A program made the translations under genes and the position numbers. The notes under the pieces are model-generated. The model searched no databases. It was given only the letters and a program-made list of their open reading frames with translations, and was not told the DNA's origin. DNA of 64,000 nucleotides, taken from Bimastos eiseni (lineage: Eukaryota; Annelida; Clitellata; Crassiclitellata; Lumbricidae). Within the stretch, counting starts at the first letter, position 1. Each line of letters starts with the position of its first letter. Of the stretch, positions 61,156 through 64,000 are shown piece by piece. The stretch is from positions 34,932,571 to 34,996,570 of the forward strand of contig OY365811.1 in NCBI GenBank assembly GCA_959347315.1, read 5' to 3'.

Positions 61156-63614
61156 NNNNNNNNNNNNNNNNNNNNNNNNNNNNNNNNNNNNNNNNNNNNN
61201 NNNNNNNNNNNNNNNNNNNNNNNNNNNNNNNNNNNNNNNNNNNNNNNNNNNNNNNNNNNNNNNNNNNNNNNNNNNNNNNNNNNNNNNNNNNNNNNNNNNN
61301 NNNNNNNNNNNNNNNNNNNNNNNNNNNNNNNNNNNNNNNNNNNNNNNNNNNNNNNGAGCGCATTTATTCGTACCCATTGCCGCAGAATGGCTGGTATCAG
61401 AAACTGATGAAGACGCTGACGATAATGATGATAACGACGATGTTGAAGACGCTGATGATAATTGTGGTGGTGGTGGTAATGGGGGGGAGTGGTGGTGGTG
61501 ATAATTGACTGCGGCCATTCCGAATCCTAAAGACAATGGCCGTCAGAGTTCCACCCACTGGATTGCTATACTCACCACCCACCGTCGTAGCCCACTGCCT
61601 GTCTACCCGCCTGACCCCTTGACCAAAACTTTGAACTGGACCCGATCTAGATCTCAGCCTTTCGGGTTTGTTTTGACTGAGCGCATGTGAATAAACTGGT
61701 TGTTCTCTCGACCTTGCTACATTGGGCGCTGAAGACGTCCACAGCCCTCCGTCCATATCGCTCGCTCAATAGAATTGAGTCACTTGACCTCTTGGTTCCT
61801 CAAACTAGAACAGCCATGGCTCAGTCTCTTTGCTGCAATTGGTCCCTCTCTGTGAAATGCGCTTTCTCCATCTGTTCGCTCTAAAATTCTATCTGGCAGT
61901 CTTTCATCCTCTTTTGCTTTTCTCAAATCCTACTTCTTTTCGCAGGGACTTGCGCACTGGCAGCACCTCTGAACGGTTCACTCTACTAGAGGCGCTCTAT
62001 GAATACTTAAGTACAATACAATAGGTTCTGAATAGATTACGATCATCGTTTCACTTTCAACGCATTTCGTTTATTTGCAGCTGACAACACTTTCCGGATG
62101 CCTCAGTATCTGTACAGTGTAGGGGAGAACCTCTGTGGAACGGATGTCATCGCAGCCGATCAGGAATACGTTCCAACGGATGTGAGGTGCTTCTACAATC
62201 TGTCCGGACACGAGATGGTCGCTCTCGGGTTTAACGCCTACGCCAGCTTTCTCTTCTTCTCCGATTCGAAGAACAACGTTATTCACCGGATGCTGCTCAC
62301 CAATGACGTCAATGCGTCGTCCGTTGACGTCATAAGTGCCAATACAGGGCTCGTGTCAGGTACGACGAACGCCGGGTGACTCTACCTGTTCTCTGCCGTT
62401 AGGGCAGTAACTTTACACGTGGACAATTAAGTTGCATTGTTACCTTTCACGCCTGTAATTATAGACACTCTTATTCGTGCAACAGTTTGTTCGGGTTCCG
62501 TTTACCATAAATGAAACACGGTGGGTCAATGAATGAAGGGAAGCTAGGATGGAAATATCAAGTCTTACATGCACTGAATTCATCCTGCTGTTGTTCCCGA
62601 AGACATGCTGGACTGAGTCGTCCTACTTCTACTGCGATCAAAGTATCATCTTCGTCTGATATCCAATGTCAATGGACGACCACCCAACCTGACACTAACC
62701 ACGTATATATGCTTGGTCAACATCCTTAGATTTCATTGTTCTTATGGCTATCATATCCGCAGCAAGAGTTCTCATTATTTCTATGCAATGCATTGATTTA
62801 TTCATGTCGTACGGCATCGAGAATTTCTTTGTTGCTGCGGTTTAGGTCTGGCGGTTGACTGGATAGCCGACAACCTGTACTGGACGGAGAGTGACCGAGG
62901 TGTCATAATGGTCAGTCGACTGACCGGAAGATATTCCATGATCTTACTCAAGGATATCAACAGACCAGAATCCATCGCCGTCAATCCACTAAATGGGTAC
63001 GAACCCCCTTCAACGCTTTATAATATCTTGATATTTGTGGTATAGTAATTATGAGGAAATTAAGCGTGAGGTGGTTAAAAATAATAATGGAAAGCAAAGA
63101 AAACGTTTCTGGCCATGACCATCTTGGCCCATTCCCAAGCATTCCGATTGGATGATTACATCATGCAGTCTGGCCTCTTGTCACTAACAGAGCTAACTCA
63201 ATTGTGAGATTCTTTGAAGATGCCTCATATATAGCCATATTATACGCCTAACGGAGGCAATGGACTTGGCATATGACCGAGGACTACGGTGATAATTTAT
63301 TTTTACCCATCGCCGACAAATGGCTGGCGTAAGAAAATGATTATGATGATGATGATGTTGACGATGATGAACTAATGATGATGATGATGATGATGACGAC
63401 GACGACGATGATGATACACATACATAAATACTGTAGAGTTCTTGCTGTTCACTGCCTCCCTATGCCATCGAGTGTCCTATTATTTCAGATCGATGTACTG
63501 GGCCACTCCTGATACGATCTACTTGGCTAACATGGATGGCACTAACGTACGTGTGCTTATCTACCTTCCTGGTTCCAGCTTCGACGGAATGGTGCTTGAC
63601 ATTCGCCGGGATCT
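52568..63614 (+). CDS. LDL-receptor-related (YWTD propeller) protein, 5' part; runs off the right edge
   Basis: Seen: exons 52568-52634, 58093-58573, 59729-59996, 60497-60662, 62081-62359, 62846-62996 and 63489-63614 join in phase with GT/AG borders (about 512 codons visible). Exon 1 encodes a signal peptide (MQGERLLSTLTAILIVCQQA, cleavage probably after it). LDLR class B repeats follow: GSIYWTDALYNWITVA in exon 2, DHIYWVDD in exon 3, FIFATDQ in exon 4, FLFFSDSKNNVIHRM in exon 5, NLYWTESDRGVI in exon 6 and MYWATPDTIYLA in exon 7. Known family: six such repeats form a beta-propeller, usually closed by an EGF module, in LRP, LDLR and related extracellular receptors. The first propeller ends with YDASIQEELD in exon 4, and a second begins in exon 5. 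No LDLR class A repeats are visible upstream. The exact orthologue (LRP1/2, LRP4, LRP5/6 or a lineage-specific protein) cannot be set from this part. Joining exon 1 to exon 2 rests on phase (TGT C|TG) across a 5.5-kb intron. Confidence 0.82.
53566..54716. repeat. (TACA)n microsatellite, about 1.15 kb
   Basis: Pure TACA repeats from about 53590 to 54200, then a mosaic with TGCA units and single variants (TAAA, TCCA), then pure again (54436-54650). Because TACA has no stop in any frame on either strand, it produces long spurious open frames (His-Thr-Tyr-Ile or Met-Tyr-Val-Cys). It lies in intron 1 of the LRP-like gene. Confidence 0.98.
55759..55825 (+). repeat. dispersed repeat R2, copy 2
   Basis: GTGCCAGTCCCAAGCCTGGA followed by TAAGGCAGGAGGGCGACGCC and AATGATCTTTGTTGTCACAT; the close match to 12607-12680 is over 85 percent by eye. 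Confidence 0.6.
56344..56487. mobile_element. hAT-type MITE, family M1, 144 bp, in LRP-like intron 1
   Basis: Ends CAGAGGCGGCGATCTC and, reverse complemented, CAGAGGCGGTGATTCC. Flanks AATGCAGA (56336-56343) and AATGCAGG (56488-56495) match 7 of 8. The interior shares with 11363-11505 the words TGACAGGTGGGGGCACCCA/GGGTGTCCCCATCTGTCA (inverted) and GTCCCCTCTCTGTA/TTTACAGAGAGGGGAC, so the two copies are in opposite orientation. Confidence 0.87.
56768..56850 (-). repeat. dispersed repeat family R1, copy G (minus)
   Basis: On the minus strand: AATCGTAAACTCCAAACTTC, GCCACTCGAGAGCCAAACGC and AGGGCACCAGCTTATTCACG, the best-kept match to the 16000 copy. Confidence 0.65.
58774..59257. mobile_element. 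hAT-type MITE, 484 bp, ATTCGG-rich, in LRP-like intron 2
   Basis: Ends TAGGGCTGAACCGAATA and, reverse complemented, TAGGGCTGTACCGAATA. Flanks GCGCATGG (58766-58773) and GCGCATAG (59258-59265) match 7 of 8. The left part is dense in CGAATA/TATTCG words, as in the 38321-39021 element. It has no coding capacity. Confidence 0.87.
60030..60455. repeat. compound trinucleotide microsatellites (ATT, AGT, CAT)
   Basis: Consecutive (TTA)n, (GTA)n and (CAT)n tracts, with one cassette of ATT plus GTAGTAG repeated about twice (60060-60180 and 60195-60355). It fills most of LRP-like intron 3. Confidence 0.93.
61122..61155. repeat. (GA)n tract leading into the assembly gap
   Basis: GAGA repeats directly precede the run of N and probably caused the assembly break. 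Confidence 0.9.
61156..61355. other. assembly gap (200 N)
   Basis: Exactly 200 undetermined bases, a conventional gap size, so the true length is unknown. It lies in the intron between LRP-like exons 4 (phase 1 end) and 5 (phase 1 start). A phase 1-1 exon such as an EGF module could be hidden here without disturbing the frame. Confidence 0.95.
61680..62025 (+). mobile_element. LINE reverse-transcriptase 3' fragment
   Basis: A plus-strand frame with stops reads SLFAAIGPSL, NALSPSVRSKILSGSLSSSF, FLKSYFFSQGLAHW and GALYEYLSTIQ. This is the C-terminal tail of a CR1/RTE-like reverse transcriptase (xGPSLWNxLPPSVR...LKxxLF). The key Trp codon is a stop, so it is dead. Confidence 0.65.
63342..63417. 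repeat. (GAT)n microsatellite
   Basis: GATGATGATG with GAC interruptions in LRP-like intron 6. Confidence 0.9.
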
Positions 63615-64000
63615 GTAAGTTGGATGGAAAATGATTTCGTTTCACATGTATTAATTGAAACCGATAATTAATCGAACTGATCTGAACCCATATCATATCC
63701 AACCCACAGCATGATATAATCAATCAATCAATAAAAATTTTTTATTTGGCTGATCAACATTATATGCAACAATTTACAACGAATCCACAACGAAATATTA
63801 AATAAGTCAATTCTGTTTGAGAAAGGAGAAAAGTGGTTATGGAGTGTGATTACAACATAGGATATGAGATATAATATGTTAGGGTTTCTTATTAGGGTCA
63901 AATCTTATTTTAGTTTTACTACATGATGTGATTTAATTTAATTTAATATCATATCATATCTTATCATTTAACAATTTCATTGAGAATAATTATAAATTTT

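Noticed and set aside
61031..61536. Open frames across the N run
   Set aside because: They consist of GA-repeat translation and undetermined bases.

Overview
The window is nuclear DNA of a multicellular animal. It is AT-rich, its protein-coding information is split into short exons with GT/AG borders, and introns and spacers are full of microsatellites, minisatellites, SINE and LINE remnants and small inverted-repeat DNA transposons. A CatSper sperm channel, the many-intron gene structures and the recurring GTAGGCCTA-type words fit a marine invertebrate, most plausibly an invertebrate deuterostome such as an echinoderm. The species cannot be fixed from the sequence alone. There is one assembly gap of 200 N at 61156-61355.

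Five protein-coding genes can be assembled exon by exon with consistent splice phases. (1) Minus strand, 2542 leftwards off the window: PDAP1/HASPP28, a small acidic phosphoprotein whose first coding exon holds only 10 coding bases. (2) Plus strand, 4155-12465: a complete sphingosine kinase, six coding exons, 585 aa, closest in layout to vertebrate SPHK2. Its first intron holds a 3.2 kb array of 32-bp repeats. (3) Plus strand, 15430-about 23815: CATSPER3, a pore-forming subunit of the sperm calcium channel, with an arginine-rich S4 and a T-x-D-x-W pore. (4) Minus strand, 41423-26292: a complete 17-exon FIGNL1, a 625-aa AAA ATPase of homologous recombination and RAD51 removal, with the FxxA RAD51-binding motif kept. 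(5) Plus strand, 52568 rightwards off the window: a signal-peptide-bearing receptor of the LDL-receptor-related (YWTD propeller) type, seven exons visible.

PDAP1 and SPHK are head to head, CATSPER3 and FIGNL1 tail to tail, and FIGNL1 and the LRP-like gene head to head across 11 kb. These genes are not an operon and do not form a shared pathway.

The 42-52 kb spacer holds a direct tandem duplication of about 1.8 kb (44829-46627 and 46628-48785). The second copy carries a 173-bp hAT-type MITE with an 8-bp target duplication at a site that is still empty in the first copy. Six MITEs of this kind have terminal inverted repeats and perfect or 7/8 target duplications (11363-11505, 21944-22401, 38321-39021, 46691-46863, 56344-56487, 58774-59257), so hAT activity has shaped the introns here. 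I found no convincing new multi-gene system. The most notable signals are the copied splice-donor array in CATSPER3, the CatSper3 voltage sensor, the MITE set and the duplication with its natural empty site.
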